The notes under the pieces are model-generated. The model saw only the letters and a list, made by a program, of their open reading frames with translations, did no database searches and was not told the DNA's origin. A stretch of 64,000 nucleotides of DNA, taken from Chloroflexota bacterium (GTDB taxonomy: Bacteria > Chloroflexota > Dehalococcoidia > DSTF01 > JACRBR01). Of this stretch, positions 53,149 to 62,324 are shown in pieces (position 1 is the first letter of the stretch; each line of letters starts with the position of its first letter). The position numbers and the translations under genes were made by a program. The stretch covers positions 1-64,000 of the forward strand of contig JAGWOC010000004.1 of NCBI GenBank assembly GCA_028872875.1, in the 5' to 3' direction.

Positions 53149-54498
53149 ATGACGGACTACATCACCCTCCCGGAGCGGCGCGTGCCGGTCGTCGCCGCCT
53201 GCGACGTGCTGGTGGTCGGCGGCGGCGCCGCGGGCATCTCGGCGGCGGTCGCCGCGGCGCGGCAGGGCGCCGACGTCGTGCTCGCCGAGCGCTCCGGCTA
53301 CCTCGGCGGTCTGGCGTCGGGCGGGCTGATCGTGCTGCTGCTGACGCTCGACGACGGCAACGGCCGCCAGGTGGTCGCCGGCCAGTGCCAGGAGCTCGTC
53401 GAGCGGCTCGATGGGCGCGGGGCGTGCTTCTATCCGCCGCCGCAGCAGTGGGGCGTGGCGGACGACGCGCTCGTCGAGCAGTACCGGCGCTGGGGGCTGG
53501 TCTGGGGCTCGGGGCCGCACCGCGTGCGCTATTCCGTCGCGTACGACCCGGAGGAGTTCAAGTTCGTCGCGAACACCTGGGTCGCCGAGGCCGGCGTGCG
53601 GCTGATGCTGCACCGCTGGGCGAGCGACGTGGTCTTCGAGCTGGAGCGGCCGCACGGGCGGCCGGCGGGGCGCCTGTCGCACGTCGTGTTCACGTCGAAG
53701 GCGGGGCCGCAGGCGGTGCGGGCGGCGCAGGTGGTCGACGCGACGGGCGACGGCGATGTGTTCGCGCTGGCGGGCGAGTCCTTCGAGAAGGAGCAGGTGC
53801 ATCCGTGGCTCTGGTTCCGTATGTCCGGCGTGCGCGACATCGACGCGGCGCAGACCGCGCGCGGCGGCTACTTCTTCCGGACGCTGCGTCCCGGGCAGGT
53901 GCTGATGCCGTGGGGCGCGGCCGAGCGCATCGCCCGGCGCATCGACGCGACGGACCCGGACGACCTGACGTTCGCGGAGGTCGAGTGCCGCCGCATGGTG
54001 ATGGACGAGGTGGCGCGCCTGCGCGCTCAGGCCCCCGGCTTCGAGGACGCGTACCTGACCGACATCGCGCTGACGCTCGGCATCACGGAGTCGCGGCGCC
54101 TGCGCGGCGCGCACGTGCTCGCGCGCGACGAAGTGAATACGGTGTTCGACGACACCGTCGCCAGCACGGGCCACTGGACCAAGTACGGCGCCGTCTACCA
54201 CATCCCCTATCGCAGCCTGCTGCCGCTGCGGACGTCGAACCTGCTGGCGGCGGGGCGCTGCATCAGCGTCGACCATCGCGTGCACCACGCGACGAAGGAG
54301 ATCCCGCCCTGCTTCGCGACGGGGGAGGCGGCCGGCGTCGCGGCGGTACAGGCGCTGCGCGCCGGCGGCGCGGTGCAGGACGTCGACGTGCCGGCGCTGC
54401 AGCGGGCGCTGCGCGCGGCGGGCGCGTGGCTGCCGGAGGGGACGGCAGACGACAGACAACAGACGACAGACGACAGACGACAGACGACAGAGAGTTAG
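53149..54498 (+). CDS. FAD-dependent oxidoreductase
   Basis: CDVLVVGGGAAGISAAVAAARQGADVVLAERSGYLGGLASGG; VVDATGDGDVFALAG; NLLAAGRCISVDHR...ATGEAAGVAAVQAL. Confidence 0.88.
   Translation: MTDYITLPERRVPVVAACDVLVVGGGAAGISAAVAAARQGADVVLAERSGYLGGLASGGLIVLLLTLDDGNGRQVVAGQCQELVERLDGRGACFYPPPQQWGVADDALVEQYRRWGLVWGSGPHRVRYSVAYDPEEFKFVANTWVAEAGVRLMLHRWASDVVFELERPHGRPAGRLSHVVFTSKAGPQAVRAAQVVDATGDGDVFALAGESFEKEQVHPWLWFRMSGVRDIDAAQTARGGYFFRTLRPGQVLMPWGAAERIARRIDATDPDDLTFAEVECRRMVMDEVARLRAQAPGFEDAYLTDIALTLGITESRRLRGAHVLARDEVNTVFDDTVASTGHWTKYGAVYHIPYRSLLPLRTSNLLAAGRCISVDHRVHHATKEIPPCFATGEAAGVAAVQALRAGGAVQDVDVPALQRALRAAGAWLPEGTADDRQQTTDDRRQTTES
54446..54495 (+). repeat. Heptanucleotide tandem repeat (CAGACGA)n
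   Basis: Seven tandem CAGACGA-type units spanning the 3' end of the FAD oxidoreductase ORF (encodes DRQQTTDDRRQTTES). Confidence 0.85.
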
Positions 54499-54757
54499 CG
54501 TGTGCGCTCGCCCGGCGCGGTGGGGGCGTGCTCGACACGCAGGCTGTGAGAGGAGGAAGGTTGGTGGTCTTGGCCTCACACAACATGAGCCAGGCCCTGA
54601 CGGTCGCCGGGGCGGCCCTGCCGCGACCGGTAGGAACGCCTTCCAGGCCCGGTCATCGCCGTCTCGTTTCTTGCTCAGGCGACGGGCGTCGGCGGCGCCT
54701 TCGCCGCGTCTCCGCCGTCCCGGGGTGGGTTAGATCTTGTTGAGTTGGCCACTCACG

Positions 54758-54796
54758 AATCCTAACGCGACAAACAGGGTTTGTTGTGTTAGGATT
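54758..54796. promoter_or_regulatory. Long operator-like palindrome upstream of fic
   Basis: AATCCTAACGCGACAAAC-agg-GTTTGTTGTGTTAGGATT; 16/18 paired positions. Confidence 0.6.
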
Positions 54797-54803
54797 ATTT
54801 CCG

Positions 54804-55811
54804 GTGCAGCACAACACTTCCAACCGGGGCCGCCCGCCCCGCCAGATGGTCTACCAACGGCTGAGCGAAGCCATCGCCGAGCTTCGCGAGCGTATGGGCG
54901 GACTGCCCTCGCCCACAGAAGCCGAGGGCATCTGGACGTCGATCTGGTACCAGGAAGCACACCATTCTACCGCACTCGAGGGAAACACCCTCGTCATCCA
55001 GCAGGTAGAGGCCCTCTTGGCCGAAGGCCGCGCCGTTGGGAACAAAGAGCTCCGGGAGTACATGGAGGTGACAGGCTACGCGGACGCGGCGCAGTGGGTC
55101 TACGGACAGGCACTCGATCCGGGCGACTGGAACCCTGAGGCGCCACTCACCCTGACCGAGGTTCGTCACGTTCACGAGCTTGCGCTCGAACCCGTGTGGG
55201 GAGTGGCGCCCCACCCGAATGCCACGCCTAACGAGCGACCAGGCAGCTTCCGGCAGCACGACATCCAGGCGTTCTCCGGCGGGATGGTCCCTCCGTCCTG
55301 GGTCGAGGTCGGGGCCGCGATGGCGGACTGGATCAAGTCCCTTTCCGCGATCGATTCCGCTGAGAACCCCATCGAGTCAATCGCCGCGGCGCATGGCGAC
55401 TTCGAGAGGATCCACCCGTTTCTCGACGGCAACGGGCGAACGGGGCGTCTGCTTCTCAACCTGACCTTGGTGCGCTTTGGCTATCCACCTGCGGTCATCT
55501 ACACGCGAGACCGCAACAGGTACCTGCGAGCGCTACGGAAAGCAGACGCCGGAGATTCCGGCCCGCTCGGCGAGCTCATCGCCCGCGCTGTCACCGACAA
55601 TCTCTATCGCTTCGTAGTACCTGCTGTGGCAGGACCGCACCGCCTGGTTCCACTTGCCGCCTTAGCGACAAGAAGGCAAAGCGTGTTCACGCTCCGAGCA
55701 GCCATCGAACGCGGGCGGCTCAAGGCGCAGAAGGGATCAGATGGGCAGTGGCGCAGTACCCGCGTTTGGGTAGACGAGTACATCGCGAGCAAGTACCAGC
55801 GGCGAGGCTGA
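54804..55811 (+). CDS. Fic-domain AMPylase/nucleotidyltransferase family protein
   Basis: ERIHPFLDGNGRTGRLLLN (HPFxDGNGRxxR); inhibitory-motif-like STALEGN; C-terminal HTH-like region VFTLRAAIERGRLKAQKGSDGQWRSTRVWVDEYIASKYQ. Confidence 0.92.
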   Translation: MQHNTSNRGRPPRQMVYQRLSEAIAELRERMGGLPSPTEAEGIWTSIWYQEAHHSTALEGNTLVIQQVEALLAEGRAVGNKELREYMEVTGYADAAQWVYGQALDPGDWNPEAPLTLTEVRHVHELALEPVWGVAPHPNATPNERPGSFRQHDIQAFSGGMVPPSWVEVGAAMADWIKSLSAIDSAENPIESIAAAHGDFERIHPFLDGNGRTGRLLLNLTLVRFGYPPAVIYTRDRNRYLRALRKADAGDSGPLGELIARAVTDNLYRFVVPAVAGPHRLVPLAALATRRQSVFTLRAAIERGRLKAQKGSDGQWRSTRVWVDEYIASKYQRRG

Positions 55812-55975
55812 CCCGGATCTTCACGGAGCCTGACCTGAGATCGCCCGTTGGCGACATCTCCGCGGCGGATTCGAGCAGCCTCGCAAGGCTGCACGCCGAC
55901 GGTAACGACACCCGCTGTGGCATCTCGGCCCGCAGGCAACCAAGCTGAGTTCGGAGCGGTCCCTATTGGGTTGAG

Positions 55976-56051
55976 TGGTGGAGCCGAGGGGGCTCGAACC
56001 CCTGACCTCGACACTGCCAGTGTCGCGCTCTCCCAATTGAGCTACGGCCCC
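55976..56051 (-). tRNA. tRNA-Ala (anticodon GGC)
   Basis: GGGGCCGTAGCTCAATTGGGAGAGCGCGACACTGGCAGTGTCGAGGTCAGGGGTTCGAGCCCCCTCGGCTCCACCA; cloverleaf and encoded CCA. Confidence 0.96.
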
Positions 56052-56133
56052 ACACGCGGCTTCGCGGCGCGCTGCATGCTATCAAGACGGCCGGCGCGGC
56101 GGCAACAGGAGGCCACGAGCCGCATGACGACGG

Positions 56134-57045
56134 CTACGCCGCCGTTGGCTGCGGCTCGTCGCGTTGTGTTGCCTGCCGCGGGTCCGCATGCACCCGGACA
56201 GCCATCTCTAGGCCGAGACTCCGGCAGTGGTCGGCGACGGCGGCCCAGGCCTCGCTCGGTGAGACATGCACCTCGCGATACGCGAGCTGGGATTGTTTGC
56301 CCAGACAGCTCGTTTCGGGCCACAGGTCGTTGATCATCGGGCGCGCGAAGCGCACGGCGTCAGTGTCGCTCTTGGCGGGCTTGCAGGGGACGAAGCTGAA
56401 CATGCCCTCCGCGGGGTCGTCGAGCATCGCACCCTCGTACAGCACAAGGCCGCGGTCGGGGATCTGCCCGCGGATTCGGTCGAGCGTAGCTCGCCGGTAG
56501 AGGTCATCAACGTTCTGGGGGAGCGCCGATTTCCAGTAGGGTTGACCACAGCGGACCACGAACACGGTATCCAGGAAGAAATTGAACTCTGGCGCGCGGT
56601 GGCCGCACTCGTCACGCTTGCGGAGTGACCCGAAGAACACCACGTCACCTGATTCCAGTCTGCGGAGCAACTCATGTCTCGCCTGGCGGCAGATCGCGTA
56701 CCGCATACGTTCGCCGAAGATCCACGGGTCGGTGTTCTGGGCGCACGGCGGCGGGTTGTCGGTGGCGTCGAACAGGGGGCGATGCCACGCTTGGGGCAGC
56801 ATGGCCCGGTCGTCGCCGTGGAAGATGCCCGTGAGGCTCGGTGGCTCCCACTCGCCCCAAAGCCCGACCTCATGCGTTCCGGTCGATTGAGCGGCGCTCC
56901 GATCCCACATGGCTGTGGCCGCGCGGACGAGCATGAACTTGCGATGATGGCCGCCGGTGTTCCAGGGATACACGGTGCCCTCGGCTTCGCGACATCGCGG
57001 CACGTGCTCGCCGCCGGGATGGCAGAACAGGATGGTCTTCGACAT
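56134..57045 (-). CDS. Uncharacterised protein (303 aa), partner of UDG-like gene
   Basis: MSKTILFCHPGGEHVPRCREAEGTVYPWNTGGHHRKFMLV...GLWGEWEPPS...NTDPWIFGERMRYAICRQ; start 1 bp after the upstream gene's stop. Confidence 0.65.
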   Translation of the reverse strand: MSKTILFCHPGGEHVPRCREAEGTVYPWNTGGHHRKFMLVRAATAMWDRSAAQSTGTHEVGLWGEWEPPSLTGIFHGDDRAMLPQAWHRPLFDATDNPPPCAQNTDPWIFGERMRYAICRQARHELLRRLESGDVVFFGSLRKRDECGHRAPEFNFFLDTVFVVRCGQPYWKSALPQNVDDLYRRATLDRIRGQIPDRGLVLYEGAMLDDPAEGMFSFVPCKPAKSDTDAVRFARPMINDLWPETSCLGKQSQLAYREVHVSPSEAWAAVADHCRSLGLEMAVRVHADPRQATQRDEPQPTAA

Positions 57046-57046
57046 G

Positions 57047-57835
57047 TCAGGACGCCCTCCGCATACGTCGATCTTCCAACAGCGCAGCGACTGATCGGAG
57101 TTCGGCGTGGGAAAGAGGCGCGCCGGGCGTGCCCCTGAGATACGGCTTGAGCCCGAACAGCGGCAGGGCACGGCCGTCCGGCAGGCGCCATGTGGATTGG
57201 CGCAACGCAGGCGTCCACCCCTTCATCTTCGGGAGGTGATCCAGTTCTGTGGAGACCGGGAGGAAGAGAAAGCCGGCCTGCTTTTCCAGCGCCTCGCGCG
57301 CCGTCTTCCCGACGACAATGATCCGCTCGGCGTGTCGGGCATACAGGAGGACGGCGGCAAGCGTTTCGTAGCCGGAAGCGGCGAGGCGGATCGAGACCGC
57401 CTCGCCGAGCTTGCTCCACGCTGGGCTGGTCGCGAAGCACGACATGACGTCGGTATGCGCCGCAGTGCCCGCGTAGTAACTGTCGCCGAAACCGTTCAGA
57501 AGCGCTTCGAGCCAGCCGAACCACGCGCGGTAGGGGTTGCTCTGGAAGTAGCGCCGCATCCCATCCAGCGCCACGCGCGCGTTCGATGCGTCATCTCCGC
57601 AGAAGTCAGATTGATGGGCGAAGCGTCGTTTCGTTGGGGGTAGTGGCTTGTGGTCCTTCCCCCAGAACTCATGCCACGAGGGGTTGATCCCGATGGTGAT
57701 CGTGCGAGCGTTGCTGAGTTCTCCGAAGAAGAGCACCGGCGTTGAGTCTTCGCAGACGGCTGCAACGCCCTGCCGCCGGATCGCGTGCATGTCGTCCAGC
57801 CGGGCAAGGAACAACTGCTCCAATGATTCGCTCAT
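57047..57835 (-). CDS. Uracil-DNA-glycosylase-superfamily-like protein (262 aa)
   Basis: VLFFGELSNARTITIGINPSWHEFWG (GINPS-type motif I) and RIIVVGKTAREAL; family call by motif only. Confidence 0.5.
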   Translation of the reverse strand: MSESLEQLFLARLDDMHAIRRQGVAAVCEDSTPVLFFGELSNARTITIGINPSWHEFWGKDHKPLPPTKRRFAHQSDFCGDDASNARVALDGMRRYFQSNPYRAWFGWLEALLNGFGDSYYAGTAAHTDVMSCFATSPAWSKLGEAVSIRLAASGYETLAAVLLYARHAERIIVVGKTAREALEKQAGFLFLPVSTELDHLPKMKGWTPALRQSTWRLPDGRALPLFGLKPYLRGTPGAPLSHAELRSVAALLEDRRMRRAS

Positions 57836-57944
57836 CTGCCCTCCTCAGATCGCATCCACGTGGGACATCGGCGGACGAATGCAGTGCTGCTGTGCGGATC
57901 GCCCCGGCTGTTGGCAGATGGATCCCCCAATTTGTCGCGCCGCT

Positions 57945-57974
57945 TGCCTCCGCCGCGCGGGATCTTCGTATAAT
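57945..57974 (+). promoter_or_regulatory. Sigma70-like promoter for T-box leader
   Basis: TTGCCT-18 bp-TATAAT. Confidence 0.55.
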
Positions 57975-57980
57975 GCGCCC

Positions 57981-58220
57981 AACCAGACGGAACGCGGCGA
58001 TCCGGAGTAGTAGGCGCAGGGCAGAGAGCCGGCGGCGGTGCAAGCCGGCAGCGGGGGCGCTGAACTCGCCGGGGAGCGGCGCCGGCGACGCTCGCGCACG
58101 CGAGCCAGCCGGCGACGGGTGCGCCCGCTACAGCGCTGCTTGAGTGGCCCGCCGCGCCGGGCAACCAGGGTGGTACCGCGGAGTCATGCCCTCCGTCCCT
58201 GCGAGGACGGAGGGCATGCT
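57981..58220 (+). ncRNA. T-box leader (candidate specifier CTC, Leu)
   Basis: AGGGTGGTACCGCG T-box sequence at 58167-58180; stem I-like GCAGAGAGCCGGCGGCGGTGCAAGCCGGC; GAACTCGCC specifier region; 13-bp terminator ATGCCCTCCGTCC-ctgcga-GGACGGAGGGCAT (58186-58217). Confidence 0.88.
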
Positions 58221-58248
58221 GCTTGTTCAGCGGGTGAGGCGGCAGGGC

Positions 58249-58713
58249 ATGATCGACACGGCCGGCCAGTGGGCCATCATCGGGCGGATCGCGCTGGCGG
58301 CAGGGCTCGGCGCCAGCATCGGCCTCGAGCGCGAGTACCGCGGCTACCCCGCCGGGGTACGGACGATGGCGCTCGTGTGCATGGGCGCCGCGCTCTTCGC
58401 CGACGAGTCGGGGCTGTTCGGCGGTGATGCGGCGCGCGTCGCGGCGCAGATCGTCTCCGGCATCGGCTTCCTGGGCGCCGGGCTGATCCTGCGCGAGGGT
58501 GGCAGCGTGCGCGGCATCACGACGGCCGCGACGATCTGGACGACCGCCGCGGTCGGCGTCGCGGTCGGCGCGCACGTCTACCTCGTCGCCGTGTTCGCGG
58601 CGCTCTTCGCGGTGATCCTGCTCGAGCTGCGGATCGTCACGAAGAGCATCCGACCCATCGGCCACGAGACGAACGGCGACCCGGAGGACGAGGCGGGGCA
58701 CGAGCACGACTGA
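58249..58713 (+). CDS. MgtC/SapB-family membrane protein
   Basis: IIGRIALAAGLGASIGLEREYRGYPAGVRTMALVCMGAALF, VSGIGFLGAGLILREGGSVRGITTAATIWTTAAVGVAVG; start placed after T-box terminator. Confidence 0.88.
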   Translation: MIDTAGQWAIIGRIALAAGLGASIGLEREYRGYPAGVRTMALVCMGAALFADESGLFGGDAARVAAQIVSGIGFLGAGLILREGGSVRGITTAATIWTTAAVGVAVGAHVYLVAVFAALFAVILLELRIVTKSIRPIGHETNGDPEDEAGHEHD

Positions 58714-58761
58714 CGGGGGCCAGAGCGCGGCAGGCATCGGGAAGGGCCGGCCTCACGGGAG

Positions 58762-61257
58762 GTGCACATGGGCGAGCAGACACAGACGAAGCGGAAGCCG
58801 CCGCGCGCGGAACGCTACGACCCCCGCGCCATCGAGCCGAAGTGGCGCGCGCGCTGGGAAGCCGACGGCATCTACCGCACGCCGGACGACGACCCGCGGC
58901 CGAAGTGGTACGCGCTGACGATGCTGCCGTACACGTCGGGCGACCTGCACATCGGCCACTGGTGGGCGATGGCGCCGTCGGACACGCAGGCGCGCTACAA
59001 GCGGATGCGCGGCTACAACGTGCTCTTCCCGATGGGCTTCGACGCGTTCGGCCTGCCGGCAGAGAACGCGGCCATCAAGGACCAGACGCACCCGGCGCAG
59101 TGGACGTACCGCAACATCGAGCACATGCGCCGCCAGCTCAAGACGATGGGCGCGATGTTCGACTGGAGTCGCGAGGTGATCACGGCGTCGCCGGAGTACT
59201 ACCGGTGGACGCAGTGGTGGTTCCTGAAGCTGCTGGAGCACGGGCTGGCGTACAAGCAGCACGCGCCCGTGTGGTGGTGCCCGAACGACCAGACGGTGCT
59301 GGCGAACGAACAGGTCATCGACGGCCGCTGCGAGCGCTGCGGCGCGGCCGTCTACAAGCGCGACCTGGACCAGTGGTTCTTCCGCATCACGGCGTACGCC
59401 GACGAGCTGCTGGACTTCTCCGGCCTGCAGTGGCCGCCGCAGATCGCCGCGATGCAGCGGAACTGGATCGGGCGCAGCGAGGGCGCGGAGCTGCGCTTCG
59501 GGTTGGACGTGCCCGGCGTCGAGACGAAAGACGTGCGCGTCTTCACAACGCGGCCGGACACGGTCTACGGCGTGACCTTCTTCGTGCTGGCGCCGGAGCA
59601 CCCGCTCGTCGAGCGGCTGACGACGCCGGACCGCGCCGCCGAGGTGCGCGCGTACGCCGACGCGGCCCGCAAGGAGACGGAGATCGAGCGCCTGTCGACG
59701 GAGCGCGAGAAGACCGGCGTCTTCACCGGCGGCTACGTGATCAACCTGTTCAACGGCGAGCGCGTGCCGGTGTGGACGGCTGACTACGTGCTCTCGACCT
59801 ACGGCACCGGCGCCGTGATGGGCGTGCCGGCGCACGACCAGCGCGACTTCGAGTTCGCGAAGAAGTACGGGCTGCCGGTCGTGCCGGTGTTCCGCCACCC
59901 TGACGGGGACGGCGGCGAGCTGACGGCGGCGCTCGGCCACGGCGGCACGATGATCAACTCTGGGCCGTTCGACGGGACGCCCGACGAAGAGGCGGTCGCG
60001 GCCGTCGTGACGTACGCCGAAGAGCGCGGGTATGGCCGGGCGGCCGTTAGCTACCGCCTGCGCGACTGGCTGATCTCGCGCCAGCGCATGTGGGGCGCGC
60101 CGATCCCCGTCGTCTACTGCGACACGCACGGCATGGTGCCGGTGCCGGAGAAGGACCTGCCGGTGCTGCTGCCCGAGGATGCGGAGTTCCGCCCGACGGG
60201 CGAATCGCCGCTGACGTACCACGAGGGCTTCCTGCACACGACGTGCCCGGTCGGCGGCGAGCCCGCGCGCCGCGAGACGGACACGATGGACACGTTCATG
60301 TGCTCGTCGTGGTACCAGATGCGGTACATCGACCCGCACAACAGCGAGCGGCCGTTCAGCAGCGAGCTGGCGCGCAAGTGGCTGCCGGTCGACCAGTACA
60401 CGGGCGGCGCCGAGCACGCGGTCATGCACCTGCTCTACTCGCGGTTCTTCACCAAGGCCGCGCGCGACATGGGCTTCGTCGAGTGCGACGAGCCGTTCAT
60501 CCGGCTGTTCAACCAGGGGCAGATCCTGGGGCCGGACGGGCAGCGCATGAGCAAGTCGCGCGGAAACGTCGTCGCGCCGGACGACCAGGTCGCGCAGTGG
60601 GGCGCCGACACCTTCCGCGCCTACCTGATGTTCCTGGGGCCGTGGGACCAGGGCGGGCCGTACGACCCGAGCGGCATCAACGGCGTCTACCGCTGGCTGA
60701 ACCGCGCCTGGAACGTCGTCACCGGCGGGGTCGCGGCCGCGGCGAGCCCCGGCGCGCCGGAGACGCGCGCGCTGCGCCGCTGGACGCACCGCACGGTCGA
60801 GCGCGTGACGCGCGACATCGAGGCGTTCCACTTCAACACGATGATCGCGGCGCTGATGGAGTACACGAACGAGCTGACGCGACTGCGCGAGTCCGGCGCG
60901 GCGGTCGACGCCGCCGCCTGGGACGAGGCGATGCGCGCGCTGGTGCTGATGCTCGCGCCGGCCGTGCCGCACATCGCGGAGGAGCTGTGGCAGCGGCTGG
61001 GCCAGCCGTACAGCGTCCACACGCAGAGCTGGCCGGCCTTCGACCCGGCGCTGGCCGTCGAGGAGGAGGTCGAGATCGCGGTGCAGGTGAACGGCAAGCT
61101 GCGCGACCGCCTCTCGCTGCCGCTCGACGCGCCGGAGGACGCCGCGCGCGAGCGGGCGCTGGCGAGCGGGCGCGTGGCGCCGCACGTCGCGGGCAGGGAG
61201 ATTGTGCGGGTGATCTACGTGCCGAATCGGCTGCTGAACATCGTGGTGCGCGCCTGA
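58762..61257 (+). CDS. leuS: Leucyl-tRNA synthetase
   Basis: PYTSGDLHIGHWWAMAPSD (HIGH), PMGFDAFGLPAENAAI, RMSKSRGNVVAPDD (KMSKS), WHYTQ-type zinc/editing motifs. Confidence 0.96.
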   Translation: MHMGEQTQTKRKPPRAERYDPRAIEPKWRARWEADGIYRTPDDDPRPKWYALTMLPYTSGDLHIGHWWAMAPSDTQARYKRMRGYNVLFPMGFDAFGLPAENAAIKDQTHPAQWTYRNIEHMRRQLKTMGAMFDWSREVITASPEYYRWTQWWFLKLLEHGLAYKQHAPVWWCPNDQTVLANEQVIDGRCERCGAAVYKRDLDQWFFRITAYADELLDFSGLQWPPQIAAMQRNWIGRSEGAELRFGLDVPGVETKDVRVFTTRPDTVYGVTFFVLAPEHPLVERLTTPDRAAEVRAYADAARKETEIERLSTEREKTGVFTGGYVINLFNGERVPVWTADYVLSTYGTGAVMGVPAHDQRDFEFAKKYGLPVVPVFRHPDGDGGELTAALGHGGTMINSGPFDGTPDEEAVAAVVTYAEERGYGRAAVSYRLRDWLISRQRMWGAPIPVVYCDTHGMVPVPEKDLPVLLPEDAEFRPTGESPLTYHEGFLHTTCPVGGEPARRETDTMDTFMCSSWYQMRYIDPHNSERPFSSELARKWLPVDQYTGGAEHAVMHLLYSRFFTKAARDMGFVECDEPFIRLFNQGQILGPDGQRMSKSRGNVVAPDDQVAQWGADTFRAYLMFLGPWDQGGPYDPSGINGVYRWLNRAWNVVTGGVAAAASPGAPETRALRRWTHRTVERVTRDIEAFHFNTMIAALMEYTNELTRLRESGAAVDAAAWDEAMRALVLMLAPAVPHIAEELWQRLGQPYSVHTQSWPAFDPALAVEEEVEIAVQVNGKLRDRLSLPLDAPEDAARERALASGRVAPHVAGREIVRVIYVPNRLLNIVVRA

Positions 61258-61435
61258 GCGGGTATCGAGTTCGATACCGTTGGCATCGCGGCCGGTTCGG
61301 ACGGCGGCACGTACGCCACTTCTCGGGCCGCGCGGCCCGTGTATCCACCGCATCGCACACCGTGCAGCCCCGGTGCCCGTCGCTACTGCCTGCGCCGTGG
61401 CCCGCGTATGCTCTTCCTCACGAGGAGGTGCTTCG

Positions 61436-62314
61436 ATGGCGGGCGAGGTCCCCGGCGCGTACGCGACGGTCAACGGCATCAGGCTGCACTACGTGCGGCA
61501 GGGGCGCGGCGAGCCGCTGCTGCTGATCCACGGCTGGCCCGGGTTCTGGTACGAGTGGCACCTGAACATCGGCCCGCTGTCCGAGCGCTTCGACGTGATC
61601 GTGCCGGACATGCGCGGCTTCGCGTACTCCGACAAGCCCGATCTCGCTCCGGAGGTCGGGTACAGCGACACGCAGTTCGCCGAGGACATCCGTGCCCTGA
61701 TCGATGGCTTCGGCTTCGGGCGCGTGCGCATTGTCTCGCACGACTTCGGCGCGGTGTGGGTGCAGCGCTTCGCGCGGATGTACCCGGAGCGGCTGGCGAA
61801 GCTGATGCTCTTCGACCCGCCCTACCCCGGCATCGGCGGGCGCTGGTTCGAGCTGCCCCACGTCTTCCACACCTGGTACCAGATCTTCCACCAGCAGCCG
61901 TGGGCCGAGGATCTCGTCGGATCGAGCCGGAAGGCGACCGAGATCTACCTGCGCCACTTCCTCTCGGCGTGGAGCGCGAAGAAGGATCTCTGGACCGACG
62001 AGGAGATCGCTGAGTACGTCGAGGCCTACTCCCAGCCGGGCGCGCTGCGCGGCGGCTTCAACTGCTACCGCGCGGCGCTGCGCGGCGGCATGCAGACGTC
62101 CGGCGACCTGACGGTGAGGACGCCGACGCTCGTGCTCTGGGGCGACGGCGACGCGATCCTGCCGTACGCGTGGTCCGACCGGCTGCCGGAGTTCTTCCCG
62201 AACCTCACGCTGAAGAAGGTCGAGGGCGCCGGCCACTTCATGATGCGCGAGGCGCCGGAGCGTGTGAACGCGGAGATCATCGCGTTCATGGCGGGCGGCG
62301 AGGCGCGCGGATAG
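61436..62314 (+). CDS. Alpha/beta hydrolase (epoxide-hydrolase-like)
   Basis: LLLIHGWPGFWYEWHLNI (HGxP), PDMRGFAYSDKP, VSHDFGAVWVQRFARMYPERL, GAGHFMMREAPERV. Confidence 0.9.
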   Translation: MAGEVPGAYATVNGIRLHYVRQGRGEPLLLIHGWPGFWYEWHLNIGPLSERFDVIVPDMRGFAYSDKPDLAPEVGYSDTQFAEDIRALIDGFGFGRVRIVSHDFGAVWVQRFARMYPERLAKLMLFDPPYPGIGGRWFELPHVFHTWYQIFHQQPWAEDLVGSSRKATEIYLRHFLSAWSAKKDLWTDEEIAEYVEAYSQPGALRGGFNCYRAALRGGMQTSGDLTVRTPTLVLWGDGDAILPYAWSDRLPEFFPNLTLKKVEGAGHFMMREAPERVNAEIIAFMAGGEARG

Positions 62315-62324
62315 CATTCTCGCG

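Noticed and set aside
57960-58220. Considered a magnesium-sensing (M-box) leader because an MgtC-family gene follows
   Set aside because: The AGGGTGGTACCGCG sequence, specifier region and leuS in the operon identify it as a T-box instead.
58753-61479. 908-aa minus-strand ORF antisense to leuS
   Set aside because: leuS with HIGH and KMSKS motifs is on the opposite strand; the antisense frame is a codon-bias artefact.
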